Below the pieces are notes generated by a model. It ran no database searches. It worked only from the letters and a program-made list of their open reading frames with translations, and was not told the origin of the DNA. Below, piece after piece: positions 53,106 through 62,242 of a stretch of DNA of 64,000 nucleotides. Both the position numbers and the translations under genes were made by a program. How positions within the stretch are numbered: position 1 is the stretch's first letter; every line of letters begins with the position of its first letter. This DNA comes from Paenisporosarcina sp. FSL H8-0542 (GTDB taxonomy: Bacteria > Bacillota > Bacilli > Bacillales_A > Planococcaceae): NCBI RefSeq assembly GCF_038632915.1, contig NZ_CP152050.1:3007001-3071000 (forward strand), written 5' to 3'.

Positions 53106-53519
53106 TTATTCAGCTTGTCCTTTTTCGAAATTCAGATCCCATGTGTACCCAAACTGGTCGCGCACTTTAGCATATTTGGCTCCCCAAAACGTGTCCTGAA
53201 GTTCCATGATTGCCTGACCGCCCACTAATAATGCATTGTACAGACGATTCACTTCTTCTTCGCTTTCACATTCAATCATCAATGAAACATTTGTCGTACC
53301 TGATTCGCCAGGGGTTGAGGAGTCAGCAAGCATAATGCTGAAGTTTCCATTTGTTAAGTGACAATGCATAATGTAATCTGCCGCTTCAGGCGGTGATGGA
53401 AAATCACTATCCCCATATTTAAGCATACCTTGGTTCTCTAAACTGAATGTTTCTTCATAAAATACAGCTGCGTCTTTGGCATTTCCGTAAAACGTTAAAT
53501 ATGGAAGTACTGGTTTCAT
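53106..53519 (-). CDS. VOC/PhnB-like protein
   Basis: A 137-residue vicinal-oxygen-chelate-fold protein of the PhnB/3-demethylubiquinone-methyltransferase-like type: LPYLTFYGNAKDAAVFYEETF at the N-terminus (split over residues 5-25), MHCHLTNGNFSIMLAD in the middle and TFWGAKYAKVRDQFGYTWDL at the C-terminus. Many such proteins are small-molecule binding or uncharacterised. Single gene with its own terminator; function unknown. Confidence 0.82.
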   Translation of the reverse strand: MKPVLPYLTFYGNAKDAAVFYEETFSLENQGMLKYGDSDFPSPPEAADYIMHCHLTNGNFSIMLADSSTPGESGTTNVSLMIECESEEEVNRLYNALLVGGQAIMELQDTFWGAKYAKVRDQFGYTWDLNFEKGQAE

Positions 53520-53713
53520 TCTCTACATCTCCTTAATGAAAATTAAGTATCTCTTATAGGATTCGCCAGACCTCTTTATTATCCTTTTACATCTTAAAAT
53601 GTTTATTTGTTACTCTTTTGATTATTTAAAGGTCACTTGTACAAATTTATCGCTCAAACTCATCGCACTACAGATTCAACTCACCTTATGAAACAGCGTT
53701 CTTCCCAAACTTC

Positions 53714-54754
53714 CTATAAATCATCAAACCCATTGTCTTGCACATTGACTTTTACATATTGACGAGACTTTTGCTCAAAAAAGTCGGTTTTGCCCAAATC
53801 CACTTCTTCGTAAGCCTTGATCCACTTCAATGGATTTTTGCGATACGCCGGGAATGGTCGTTCATAGCCAAGTTGAGCACAGCGGACATTTGCATAGAAG
53901 CAAATGTATTCTTCCACATCCTCGACGTCCAGACCGTCAATTCGATCCCCTATCACTTCACGTGCCCATTCGATTTCAAGTGCAGCCGCTTCTTTGAAAA
54001 TATTTTCAACTTCACGAGCTCTTTCTGGCGTATCGTACTGAGGATATTCTCGCAACAACTCCTGATAAATTTTCACGAACAAATCAACGTGAATTTGTTC
54101 ATCTCGATTGATGTAGTTGATCATTGTGCTCGTGCCGACCATTTTTTGATGACGTGCGAGATGATAGAAGAAAGCGAATCCAGAATAGAAAAATAACCCT
54201 TCCAAAATGACATCATAGACAATCGCAGTCAATAATGAATCAACATTTGGCTCATCTGAAAAAGCTTCATACCCTTTCATGACGAATTCGTTTCGCTTTG
54301 CTAGGACCGGTTCCGTGCGCCAGAAATCAAACACCCGGTCTTGCTCTTGTTTCGACACCAAGCTCGACAGCACATACGAATACGAATGATTATGAATCAC
54401 TTCTTGTTGTGCCAAAATTATCATAAGCGCATTCAAACTGGAATCCGTTAAATAATCAGCAACTTTCCCTGCGAAATCAGTTTGAATACTATCGAGCAAT
54501 GCCAATAAGCCGATGATTTTCAAGAATGCTTCCCGCTCCGCATCATTTAATCCGCCGAACTGCTTCACGTCCGAACCCATATTAATTTCAAAAGGGGTCC
54601 AGAAGTTTCCGAGCATCCTTTTATATTTCGGATACGCCCAACTGAACCGGACATCATCCCAGTTCAGTACATTCGATGAAGCCCCATTGACGATGCCGGT
54701 AGAACGGTTTGGTGCCTCTTTATCCATGAGCTTTCGTTTTTCAATCGTTGTCAT
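53714..54754 (-). CDS. nrdB: Ribonucleotide reductase class I small (beta) subunit
   Basis: A 346-residue di-metal radical protein that supplies the radical to the alpha subunit. Metal ligands are visible in LLALLDSIQTDF (Asp), QQEVIHNHSYSY (Glu, His), EGLFFYSGF (Glu) and NRDEQIHVDLF (Glu, His). The radical tyrosine is the first Tyr of HNHSYSY, four residues after the His ligand. It starts 12 bp after the nrdA stop codon with AAGGAGG upstream. No nrdI or nrdH is adjacent, which argues against a class Ib operon. Confidence 0.93.
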   Translation of the reverse strand: MTTIEKRKLMDKEAPNRSTGIVNGASSNVLNWDDVRFSWAYPKYKRMLGNFWTPFEINMGSDVKQFGGLNDAEREAFLKIIGLLALLDSIQTDFAGKVADYLTDSSLNALMIILAQQEVIHNHSYSYVLSSLVSKQEQDRVFDFWRTEPVLAKRNEFVMKGYEAFSDEPNVDSLLTAIVYDVILEGLFFYSGFAFFYHLARHQKMVGTSTMINYINRDEQIHVDLFVKIYQELLREYPQYDTPERAREVENIFKEAAALEIEWAREVIGDRIDGLDVEDVEEYICFYANVRCAQLGYERPFPAYRKNPLKWIKAYEEVDLGKTDFFEQKSRQYVKVNVQDNGFDDL

Positions 54755-54766
54755 TCAATTTCCTCC

Positions 54767-56992
54767 TTAGCTTGAGCAAGACTCACATTCCATCATTTCC
54801 ACCGATGTGGAGCGCACATAATAGGTCGTTTTCAAACCACTTGCCCACGCATCCAAATGCAAGTCCAGCAATTCTTTCGCCTTAATTGTGTTTTGGACAT
54901 ATAAATTCAACGATACCCCTTGATCGATATGGCGTTGTCGTGCAGCGTTCTGTTTTAATGTCCAATGTTGATTGATGAAGTACGCGGACTTATAAAACCA
55001 TGTTGTTTCTTGATTCAAGTCAGGTACTGTTACCGGAATTTTGTAGTCTTTCTTCTCTTCCGAATAGCTTTTTTGGAATATAGGATCGATGCTTGCTGTA
55101 CTTCCTGCCAATATCGACGTGGAAGAATTCGGTGCGACGGCCATGAGATACCCGTTTCTCACGCCATTCATGGCAACATCCAGACGAAGCTCACGCCATT
55201 TCAATGAATCGTAACCACGGGATTCAAAATACTCTCCCGTATGAAATGCCGATCCAACGAATAATGGATAAGGTCCTTTTTCACGAGAGATATTCATGGA
55301 TGCTTGCACTGTCAAATAAGCAATCTCCTCGTACAATTCATCCGCAAATTCTACCGCTTCGTCAGATTCCCATCGAATTCCTTTCAGCGCTAATAAGTGA
55401 TGCCAGCCAAATGTTCCAAGTCCGATTCCACGGTATCTTGCGTTTGTTCGTTCTGCCTGTGGCACTGGAATCATGTTCAGATCGATGACATTGTCGAGCA
55501 TGCGTACTTGTACTTCGATCAATCTTTCCAACACACCAGCTGGAACTGCTTTTCCTAAATTGATGGAGGACAAGTTACACACGACAAAATCACCAGGCTT
55601 ACGACGTGTGACTATGACATCGTCTTCCAACGTGATCGATTCAAATTCTGTCGCACTCATATTTTGAAAAATTTCCGTGCACAAGTTACTGCTGTAAATC
55701 ATGCCTTCATGTTTATTTGAATTTCTTCGATTTACTTCGTCTCGATAAAACATAAATGGCACACCCGTTTCCAGTTGGCTGCGCATGATGCGTTTCATAA
55801 TATCAATGGCCGGCATTACTTCTCTCGATAACTGTTCGTTCGCTACACACTCTTCATATTTATCTCGGAAAGCACCTTCCCCCCGGGTTTCATCGTAGAA
55901 ATCTTCTAGAGAATAACCCATGACAGTACGTACTTCATGCGGGTCAAATAGTGTCCATTCTTCGCGTGCTTCGACTTTCTCCATGAAAATATCCGGTAGG
56001 CACACACCTGTGAAAATATCATGTGCGCGTAATCGTTCATCCCCGTTGTTTAGCTTCAAATCTAGGAAAGGCAAGATGTCCTTATGCCACACATCCAAAT
56101 ATACGGCAATCGCTCCTTGTCGTTGACCTAGTTGATCCACGCTGACCGCTGTATTATTCAATTGCTTGATCCACGGCAGCACACCGCTCGATGCTCCCTT
56201 GTATCCTCGGATTGAGGAACCTCTGCTTCTCACTTTCCCCATGTAAATGCCTATACCACCGCCATATTTCGATAGCGTGGCAACATCTGTATTCGAGTCA
56301 TAAATCCCTTGCAGACTGTCGTCAACTGTATCGATGAAGCAACTCGATAATTGCCCATGTGGCTTCCCTGCATTGGAAAGGGTTGGTGTTGCAACGGTCA
56401 TATACAAGTTACTCATTGCCCAGTACGCTTCCTTCACTTTCTCCAAGCGATTCACGGTTTCGTTTTGCATTAACGTCATAGCAATGATGAGCCATCGTTC
56501 TTGCGGTAGCTCTGCGGGTGAAAGGTCGTAATCTCTTGCCACGTAACGGTCCATCAATGTCTTTAATCCAATATATGTGAATAGTCCATCGCGTTCCGGT
56601 TCAAGCACTTCACCTAATGCTTTGATTTCTTCTTTACTATAGGTCTTCAGGAGACGGGCATTATATAAACCCTTGTCCGATAAGCGCTGAAGGTGTTTCT
56701 CAAAATCCTTATACACATTTTGACTTGAACATTCTCGACTTACAGCGAGTTCGCTGTAAACTTGTGCCAAGTAAACACGTGCAGCGACGAAAGTCCAGTA
56801 TGGTTGCTCTTCATCCAGATGACTAAGTGACTCCATTACCATGGCTTTTGACCACTGTTCATCGGTTGCTTGTGGATTTTTCTTCAGCCATTTTTCATGG
56901 GCACGCAACAAGGGAGCCAACTCATTCTCTTTAAACTGCTCCAGCAGTTGATCTATAAGTATTTCTTTGTCTGTTAATACCTTTTGTACCAT
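54767..56992 (-). CDS. nrdA: Ribonucleotide reductase class I large (alpha) subunit
   Basis: A 741-residue catalytic subunit that reduces ribonucleoside diphosphates. GQLSSCFIDTV and FVVCNLSSINLG hold the redox Cys pair, and SSNLCTEIFQN holds the thiyl-radical Cys and Glu. PNSSTSILAGSTASIDP is the phosphate-binding region, and the C-terminus ends ECESCSS, the shuttle Cys pair. A full N-terminal ATP-cone is not evident. GGAG lies before the ATG at 56992; an in-frame GTG four codons earlier is less likely. It is expressed from a leader with NrdR boxes, a cobalamin riboswitch and a terminator. Confidence 0.93.
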   Translation of the reverse strand: MVQKVLTDKEILIDQLLEQFKENELAPLLRAHEKWLKKNPQATDEQWSKAMVMESLSHLDEEQPYWTFVAARVYLAQVYSELAVSRECSSQNVYKDFEKHLQRLSDKGLYNARLLKTYSKEEIKALGEVLEPERDGLFTYIGLKTLMDRYVARDYDLSPAELPQERWLIIAMTLMQNETVNRLEKVKEAYWAMSNLYMTVATPTLSNAGKPHGQLSSCFIDTVDDSLQGIYDSNTDVATLSKYGGGIGIYMGKVRSRGSSIRGYKGASSGVLPWIKQLNNTAVSVDQLGQRQGAIAVYLDVWHKDILPFLDLKLNNGDERLRAHDIFTGVCLPDIFMEKVEAREEWTLFDPHEVRTVMGYSLEDFYDETRGEGAFRDKYEECVANEQLSREVMPAIDIMKRIMRSQLETGVPFMFYRDEVNRRNSNKHEGMIYSSNLCTEIFQNMSATEFESITLEDDVIVTRRKPGDFVVCNLSSINLGKAVPAGVLERLIEVQVRMLDNVIDLNMIPVPQAERTNARYRGIGLGTFGWHHLLALKGIRWESDEAVEFADELYEEIAYLTVQASMNISREKGPYPLFVGSAFHTGEYFESRGYDSLKWRELRLDVAMNGVRNGYLMAVAPNSSTSILAGSTASIDPIFQKSYSEEKKDYKIPVTVPDLNQETTWFYKSAYFINQHWTLKQNAARQRHIDQGVSLNLYVQNTIKAKELLDLHLDAWASGLKTTYYVRSTSVEMMECESCSS

Positions 56993-57029
56993 ATGTATAC
57001 CCACTCCAATTCAACAATTTCAGAAACAC

Positions 57030-57070
57030 AAAAAAGCGATGGAACAGCCTCTTCGGCTGAGCCATCGCTC
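57030..57070 (-). terminator. Riboswitch-controlled terminator before nrdA
   Basis: Minus-strand AGCGATGG...CCATCGCT with an inner CAGCC-GAAG-AGGCTG hairpin and six T, about 40 nt before the nrdA start. It is the likely off-switch of the cobalamin riboswitch. Confidence 0.8.
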
Positions 57071-57188
57071 AAGATTGAAAGAATGGAAAGGAGTAGAATT
57101 GGTTTGCGAGAAAATGGAATTTCGCTCGCTACAAATAGCTCGCTTCCACTCCTCAACCCCCGAAGAAAGTGTTGCTTCATCGAAAAAA

Positions 57189-57322
57189 AAGGCAGGTCTC
57201 CTGGCTCGTGCATTATCCTTCCGTACCCTTCCCATGCTGATGCACAGTGGACTTTGTACAGTCGTTTACACTTACAGTTGCGGGGACAGCTTCGGCATGT
57301 ACCGAATTCCCTTTTAAACCAT
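57189..57322 (-). ncRNA. Cobalamin riboswitch (B12 element)
   Basis: On the minus strand: GGTTTAAAAGGGAA, then the core GCTGTCCCCGCAACTGTAAG, then GTCCACTG, ATGGGAAGG and the closing B12 box GAGCCAGGAGACCTGCC. These are in the order and spacing of the B12 riboswitch consensus. It lies just after the nrdAB promoter and about 120 nt before an intrinsic terminator, so adenosylcobalamin should turn nrdAB off by transcription termination. Confidence 0.92.
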
Positions 57323-57346
57323 TACTGGTACCTCTTTTTCGTTTTT

Positions 57347-57395
57347 ACACTATATATTGTGTTTTACATAATATCCAATCTAACATATAGTGTTT
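57347..57395 (-). promoter_or_regulatory. nrdAB promoter with two NrdR boxes
   Basis: Box 1 ACACTATATATTGTGT (57347-57362) fits the NrdR consensus throughout. Box 2 ATCTAACATATAGTGT (57378-57393) fits in its right half. Their centres are 31 bp apart, the usual spacing for paired NrdR boxes. A promoter TTGGAT-N18-TATAGT (minus strand, -35 at 57373-57378, -10 at 57349-57354) overlaps both boxes, so NrdR would block it. Confidence 0.75.
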
Positions 57396-57429
57396 TTTCT
57401 TACAACCGATGAATCATCGCTGAATTCGT

Positions 57430-57885
57430 TCAACCCTTATCTACACTAGCCAATTCGCTTAAAAAATATTTTTTGTCTGGTTCTTTCGCGATATTTTCGG
57501 CCGCTACTTGCCCGCGTGCCAACCAAATATTCATTGACTCAGAATTGCCCCTACACTTTTCTGCACGTGCTATGGATTCATAAGCAAAGGCTAAATCAAA
57601 ATCGCCAAATCCTTCCGCTTCACATAGTTCTGCACCCGCCACGCCGTAAAAATATGCAGTATCGCCTTGTCCGAGAATGACATGGACACGGGACACTTGC
57701 CAATAGCCTCTAGCCAAATTAAGCTTCGTGCCGATTTGGCGCCAATGATAGAGCGAAGCATATGCCTTCTCCAGCATTTGTGAATCCTCATCACCTGTTC
57801 GGTCTTTCTTCTCCATCAAATCCCATGTTTCATTAAATAATCGAACCGCGATTGTACGGTGATCGATACTTATCGTCTCGGTCAT
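57430..57885 (-). CDS. TPR-like helical protein of unknown function
   Basis: A 151-residue, all-helical cytosolic protein with aromatic/Ala patterning reminiscent of tetratricopeptide repeats: EKAYASLYHWRQIGTKLNLAR, RVHVILGQGDTAYFYGVAGA and FDLAFAYESIARAEKCRGN form three helix pairs. Similar small TPR-like proteins occur in Bacillales, but I know no function. It is read toward the nrdAB leader and has no obvious terminator of its own before the riboswitch region. Confidence 0.65.
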   Translation of the reverse strand: MTETISIDHRTIAVRLFNETWDLMEKKDRTGDEDSQMLEKAYASLYHWRQIGTKLNLARGYWQVSRVHVILGQGDTAYFYGVAGAELCEAEGFGDFDLAFAYESIARAEKCRGNSESMNIWLARGQVAAENIAKEPDKKYFLSELASVDKG

Positions 57886-58100
57886 GTTGTCTATCCCCTT
57901 TTCTCAATTGTTTGTATTCAGTTATAAATGTGGCAAAGTAGACGTTATTTCGTATCCTATGTAAATGTATTTGCTAGTCTAACCAATTATATTCGACAGA
58001 AACAGTCAGCTTCCTTTCAAGCCTTAACTCTATTCGCGGTTTCCACCATTCTATTTGCGCATCACAGAAAAACTCGCGGATTCTCCTCTTTTCCACAAAC

Positions 58101-58132
58101 AAAAAAACGGCCTCATATTGAGACCGTTTTCG
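58101..58132 (-). terminator. Terminator after uppP
   Basis: Minus-strand AAAACGGTCTCA/TGAGGCCGTTTT stem followed by more T, seven bases from the stop codon. Confidence 0.8.
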
Positions 58133-58138
58133 AATCCA

Positions 58139-58966
58139 TTATAGAACATAAATCACGAACAACACTGCCGCCAATACCAATCGATAAATTGCGAATGGCG
58201 TCAATTTCACGTGTTCGATTAACTTCAGGAAGAACTTGATGGAAATCAGCGCAAATACGAAAGCACTGATAAATCCTACGACATAAAACGAAGTATCGCT
58301 TGGATTTATATCCTCCCAGTTTTTCAAAAGGGACAAGAAGCTAGCACCGAACATGATCGGAACAGCCATGATAAATGTAAAATCAGCTGCCGTCCGGTGA
58401 CTCATCCCGAACAATACACCACCTGAAATGGTCGCACCCGAACGAGAAAAACCTGGCCATAACGATAAACATTGCACAAGCCCAACAGTAAATGCCTGCT
58501 TGTATGTAATTTGATCCAACGTCTGTGTTTTCGGTTTTTTAGGTCCGAATTTATCAGCCACAATCATTAAAATCGCACCAATAACCAAGCCAATTAATAC
58601 CGTCTCGGTACGGAATAAATGTTCATCAATAAAGTCTTCGAACAATACCCCCAGCACACCAGCCGGGATTAAACCTACGATTACATGCGTCAATTTTAAC
58701 TTTGAGCCTGTAGTTGTATCTTTCAATTTATAAAGACCAACCAAACTGAATAAACGTTTCCAGAACACCACAATTACCGCCAAAATCGATCCAAGCTGAA
58801 TAAAGATTTTAAACGAGTTAGCCGAAGGTTTCCCAAGAAACTCAGATGTTTTTAACCACATATCGTCCACAATAATTAAATGTCCGGTAGAAGAAACGGG
58901 TGCAAACTCCGTCATCCCCTCCACAAATCCTAATATTAACGCTTTAAGCAAATCAAATAGTTCCAT
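58139..58966 (-). CDS. uppP: Undecaprenyl-diphosphatase (BacA/UppP)
   Basis: A 275-residue membrane phosphatase with about eight helices that turns undecaprenyl pyrophosphate into the monophosphate, recycling the wall-lipid carrier and giving bacitracin tolerance. The active-site loops are intact: [19 protein letters not shown] in the first repeat and [15 protein letters not shown] in the second. AAGGAG lies before the ATG, which follows the DedA-type gene by 9 bp, so the two are probably co-transcribed. Confidence 0.94.
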   Translation of the reverse strand: MELFDLLKALILGFVEGMTEFAPVSSTGHLIIVDDMWLKTSEFLGKPSANSFKIFIQLGSILAVIVVFWKRLFSLVGLYKLKDTTTGSKLKLTHVIVGLIPAGVLGVLFEDFIDEHLFRTETVLIGLVIGAILMIVADKFGPKKPKTQTLDQITYKQAFTVGLVQCLSLWPGFSRSGATISGGVLFGMSHRTAADFTFIMAVPIMFGASFLSLLKNWEDINPSDTSFYVVGFISAFVFALISIKFFLKLIEHVKLTPFAIYRLVLAAVLFVIYVL

Positions 58967-58975
58967 AATATCTCC

Positions 58976-59587
58976 TTATGCTCTTCTTTTTCGGAATCGT
59001 AAATACCACCAGATTACGGCAAGTCCTGCAAGTACAAGCAAGACGTAAACAATATTTGAATACACGTCCATTACGCCAACGATTGATTCCCAGTTATCGC
59101 CCACTGCTGCTCCGACCGATACTAAAATCGTATTCCAAATAAGTGTTCCTAATGTCGTAAATAACAAAAACAATCCAAATTTCATATTCGACATCCCGGC
59201 AGGAATCGAAATCAGACTGCGAATCAATGGAATCAAGCGGCAAAACAATACAGTCCAAATGCCATATTTATCAAACCAGCTATCTGCTTTGTAAATATCT
59301 TTTCTCGTTAAACGTAAAACACGTCCATAACGATCCACGATTTTCTCCAAGCGTTTTACATCCAACATTCGACCGATTCCATAAAGAATCACAGCCCCTG
59401 CGATAGAACCTGCAGTCGAAACCAAAATGACACCCATTTCCGTCATACTCGATTGCGTTGTCATATAACCACCAAACGTCAAAATCACTTCTGACGGAAT
59501 AGGTGGGAAAATATTTTCAAGCATGATTAGTAAAAATATACCTATGTAGCCGTACTGGCTCATAATATCAGTAATCCAGTTTTCCAT
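58976..59587 (-). CDS. DedA-family membrane protein, UptA-like
   Basis: A 203-residue, multi-helix DedA (SNARE-associated) protein. The family signatures are present: ENIFPPIPSEVILTFGGY at the N-terminus (Glu and Pro-rich re-entrant loop) and FCRLIPLIRSLISIPAGMSNM in the second re-entrant loop with the conserved Arg. UptA (YngC) of Bacillus subtilis, a DedA protein, returns undecaprenyl phosphate to the inner face. The tight linkage to uppP suggests the same job here, but other DedA proteins move other lipids. Confidence 0.85.
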   Translation of the reverse strand: MENWITDIMSQYGYIGIFLLIMLENIFPPIPSEVILTFGGYMTTQSSMTEMGVILVSTAGSIAGAVILYGIGRMLDVKRLEKIVDRYGRVLRLTRKDIYKADSWFDKYGIWTVLFCRLIPLIRSLISIPAGMSNMKFGLFLLFTTLGTLIWNTILVSVGAAVGDNWESIVGVMDVYSNIVYVLLVLAGLAVIWWYLRFRKRRA

Positions 59588-59656
59588 GTCCAGCCTCCAA
59601 GCAACAATTTCTTTCCAACTTCTATCGTAACAAGATTAATGGGCTTTTCCCAATAT

Positions 59657-60748
59657 TTATTTCGACGATACTGTAATTTTGATTGACCAAAGCTCCGAAC
59701 GCGAACCCAATCGAAGCGGCGGACCCCAAAACCCAAAGCCAGATGACACAAAAGCGTGCAACTGACCTTTAAGTTTATACCCATAATCAAGCTCAAATAA
59801 ACGACGTGTGAATAAATGATTCGGCCACATCTGCCCCCGGTGCGTATGCCCTGATACATGTACATCCACTCCGAGCTCAGCAGGCGTGTCTAAATCAAAA
59901 GGCGTATGGTCCATCACAAGCCATGGAAGCTCATTCAACTTTGGCTTCAAACTCTCCAAAGACTGTCGCTTCCCATTCGTCGCATCTTCCCTGCCCGTTA
60001 CATAGAACGCATTTTCCACACAAATGGTTTCGTCCAGCAACATGCGGACGCCCGCTCCCCTCATTTCTTCCACAAGAAGCGGAATTTTACGTCCGTAATA
60101 CTCATGATTACCGACAACTCCGTAAACACCATATGTCGCCTTCAACTGCCTCATGACCTCGGACATCCCGTCTTTTACAAACCAAATCGGATCATCATCG
60201 ACCAAATCACCCGCAAGCAACACCACATCCGGCTGCTCTACGTTAGCCAAATTCACAAAACGTTGCAAGTGCTTTTTGTTGGAAAGAAGACCTAAGTGAA
60301 AGTCAGATGCTAGTACCAACTTTAACTCGCGAAGCGAACCAGAATCCTTGTTGATATGTATTGTCTTATAGCGAATAACCGGTGAAAATGCCATATATGT
60401 CCCTGCGATGAAAATAATCAGAAAAATAAACGCCACGATGTTTCCTGTAATAAAAATCGTTTGCTTGGAAGGCAATATCAAATAAACAAGCGTTGCCAGA
60501 GGAAATAAAATCAAGCCGTACTGCATCACAATGAACCAGTACGACCCGATGATACTGAAATATTTTAGTCCATGGTTAAACTTGCCGATGATGTAGCCAA
60601 AAGCACAGACAAACCAGAAGAGACCAAACAACACGGGATGAACCGGCAGGGCCCACGTTTGGAGCCACCGATACGTGTTATAGCCAAAATAAAAAACAAG
60701 TAGTGTATAAATTGCTAGAATAAGAGTGCCCATACTGATACGTTTCAT
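59657..60748 (-). CDS. Membrane metallophosphoesterase
   Basis: A 363-residue protein with four to five N-terminal membrane helices (about residues 5-125) and a C-terminal calcineurin-like phosphoesterase domain. The metal-binding blocks are ASDFHLGLL, LLAGDLVDDD, GVVGNHEYYG, MDHTPFD and VSGHTHRGQ. Homologues with this layout (YkuE-like domain on a membrane stem) are thought to act on lipids or phosphorylated lipid carriers; the substrate is unknown. It begins 4 bp after the DUF4139 gene, whose last codons contain its AAAGGTG ribosome binding site. Confidence 0.85.
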   Translation of the reverse strand: MKRISMGTLILAIYTLLVFYFGYNTYRWLQTWALPVHPVLFGLFWFVCAFGYIIGKFNHGLKYFSIIGSYWFIVMQYGLILFPLATLVYLILPSKQTIFITGNIVAFIFLIIFIAGTYMAFSPVIRYKTIHINKDSGSLRELKLVLASDFHLGLLSNKKHLQRFVNLANVEQPDVVLLAGDLVDDDPIWFVKDGMSEVMRQLKATYGVYGVVGNHEYYGRKIPLLVEEMRGAGVRMLLDETICVENAFYVTGREDATNGKRQSLESLKPKLNELPWLVMDHTPFDLDTPAELGVDVHVSGHTHRGQMWPNHLFTRRLFELDYGYKLKGQLHAFVSSGFGFWGPPLRLGSRSELWSIKITVSSK

Positions 60749-60752
60749 GATA

Positions 60753-62042
60753 CTAATTCACCTTTACATCTTGTCTCCGGTCATACCGAATCGTAAATGC
60801 CACTTTCACTTCAGATTTTGCAGGAACCGGTACAAAGATTTGTATATCGTTATCTTTCCGTTTCCAAGTGTGTGTTGATTCAACTACATCAAATACGCTA
60901 TAGCTAGTGCCATGATTGATGATAAGTTCAATCGGGTGGTCTTTTTGATTGCGAATCAAGTATACGACTTCCTCATACTCATAGCCGTCTTTCTTGTATT
61001 TAGCCACAACATCACTTTCCACCGTGACATCAAAAGCTTCCCCTGATTTGATGCGGACTAGTTCGCCAGCAGCCGTATGCTGGATGTAATCTTCTCCGAT
61101 AAATTCAGAAGAACCGTCCTTTGGATTTTCTTTGTACAATTTGAATCTCCCTCTTGGAAGTGGGAATCCAAGGCCGTTTTCCGCATCATTTCGGAACGTT
61201 AAGTACACTGTTGGATGGTTACTGTACGCATCCACTTCATATACCGTGTGCGATTTGATTTTGTAGGCAGAAAAAAGTTGAACTTGCTTTTGCTGTCGAT
61301 TCTCCAGCGTCAGTCTTTCAGGGAGCGTATATAGATAGTACTCTCCAAATGCCTGACGTTCCGGTTCCATTTCGGCCATGGCACCCTGCTCAAAACTCAT
61401 CGTTTTTTGCATGCGAATTGGTGCTCGGTTCACTGTCCCCGCCATTAGTTTTATTGTCGCATCGTCAAACGTCATGCCCGAGTTGTTCGTCATCGTTACC
61501 CAGCCTGTCAAATCAAAATCATTCTCCCTAACTTGTGCCACATAGTCCGCTTCCCAACTTAGCCCCCGCGTTAAATACGTAACCCGTACATCTTCTGCCG
61601 TTTGTTCATCAAAACGCCAAACGAGTGTGGGCTTTAACATCACTTCTTCCGGACCGTCCGGCAAGCGGATCTCCCCTTCTGCATCAAGAACAATTTCTCT
61701 TGTCAGCATGTCTGCAAGGACCAAACCATTTTGGACGCTTAACAGAAGGTATGTCTTTTCTTCGCCTGTTTTCTTATTGACGATTCTGATTTGATGCCCA
61801 ACATATTTCTCCAGCAACTTGAGTCGATCCATCAAGTCATATTCGTAAGTAAGCTCTGTGACTTTTAGACCTTTCACCTGAACGGAATTCGATTCAATCC
61901 GTTGTGGTACGTCCGAATAGTAGATGATATGATCGTCTGAAAGTGGAGGAATGGAGCGGATTTCTTGAATTAATGCAAAACCAGCATTGTAAATCGTCAG
62001 CGCCAAGTCTTTCGTCAGGCTCGCTGGGATATTGGTCGGCAT
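60753..62042 (-). CDS. DUF4139 domain-containing protein
   Basis: About 429 residues, beta-rich, without signal peptide. The N-terminal part has LALTIYNAGFALIQEIRSI and IYYSDVPQRIESNSVQVKG; the C-terminal DUF4139-type domain has WEADYVAQVREN, WVTMTNNSGMTFDDATIKLMAG and EVVYLIRNQKDHPIELIINH. The family is uncharacterised. The frame is open to 62123, but AGGAGGTG lies 8 nt before the ATG at 62042. Translationally coupled to the metallophosphoesterase gene. Confidence 0.82.
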   Translation of the reverse strand: MPTNIPASLTKDLALTIYNAGFALIQEIRSIPPLSDDHIIYYSDVPQRIESNSVQVKGLKVTELTYEYDLMDRLKLLEKYVGHQIRIVNKKTGEEKTYLLLSVQNGLVLADMLTREIVLDAEGEIRLPDGPEEVMLKPTLVWRFDEQTAEDVRVTYLTRGLSWEADYVAQVRENDFDLTGWVTMTNNSGMTFDDATIKLMAGTVNRAPIRMQKTMSFEQGAMAEMEPERQAFGEYYLYTLPERLTLENRQQKQVQLFSAYKIKSHTVYEVDAYSNHPTVYLTFRNDAENGLGFPLPRGRFKLYKENPKDGSSEFIGEDYIQHTAAGELVRIKSGEAFDVTVESDVVAKYKKDGYEYEEVVYLIRNQKDHPIELIINHGTSYSVFDVVESTHTWKRKDNDIQIFVPVPAKSEVKVAFTIRYDRRQDVKVN

Positions 62043-62242
62043 AAGAGACACCTCCTCGTTGTTTTTGGAAAGTATATCATGATATGCGTTAAATCCCTTT
62101 GCGATACGTTGTATGAAAGACAAGGCGATTCCATTCTTTGAAACATTCTAGAATATCGTTCAACGCGCAGTCAGAATGCTACGGATAATTCATTCGATAA
62201 CAATAGTAGTAATTGAAAAAGCAACAGAAAAAGCCCTGCCGC

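Noticed and set aside
57071-57188. Separate gene between the riboswitch and terminator
   Set aside because: Short frames have no ribosome binding site; the stretch is the riboswitch expression platform.
59906-60295. 129-codon frame opposite the metallophosphoesterase gene
   Set aside because: Runs antisense through the conserved metal-binding motifs; not a gene.
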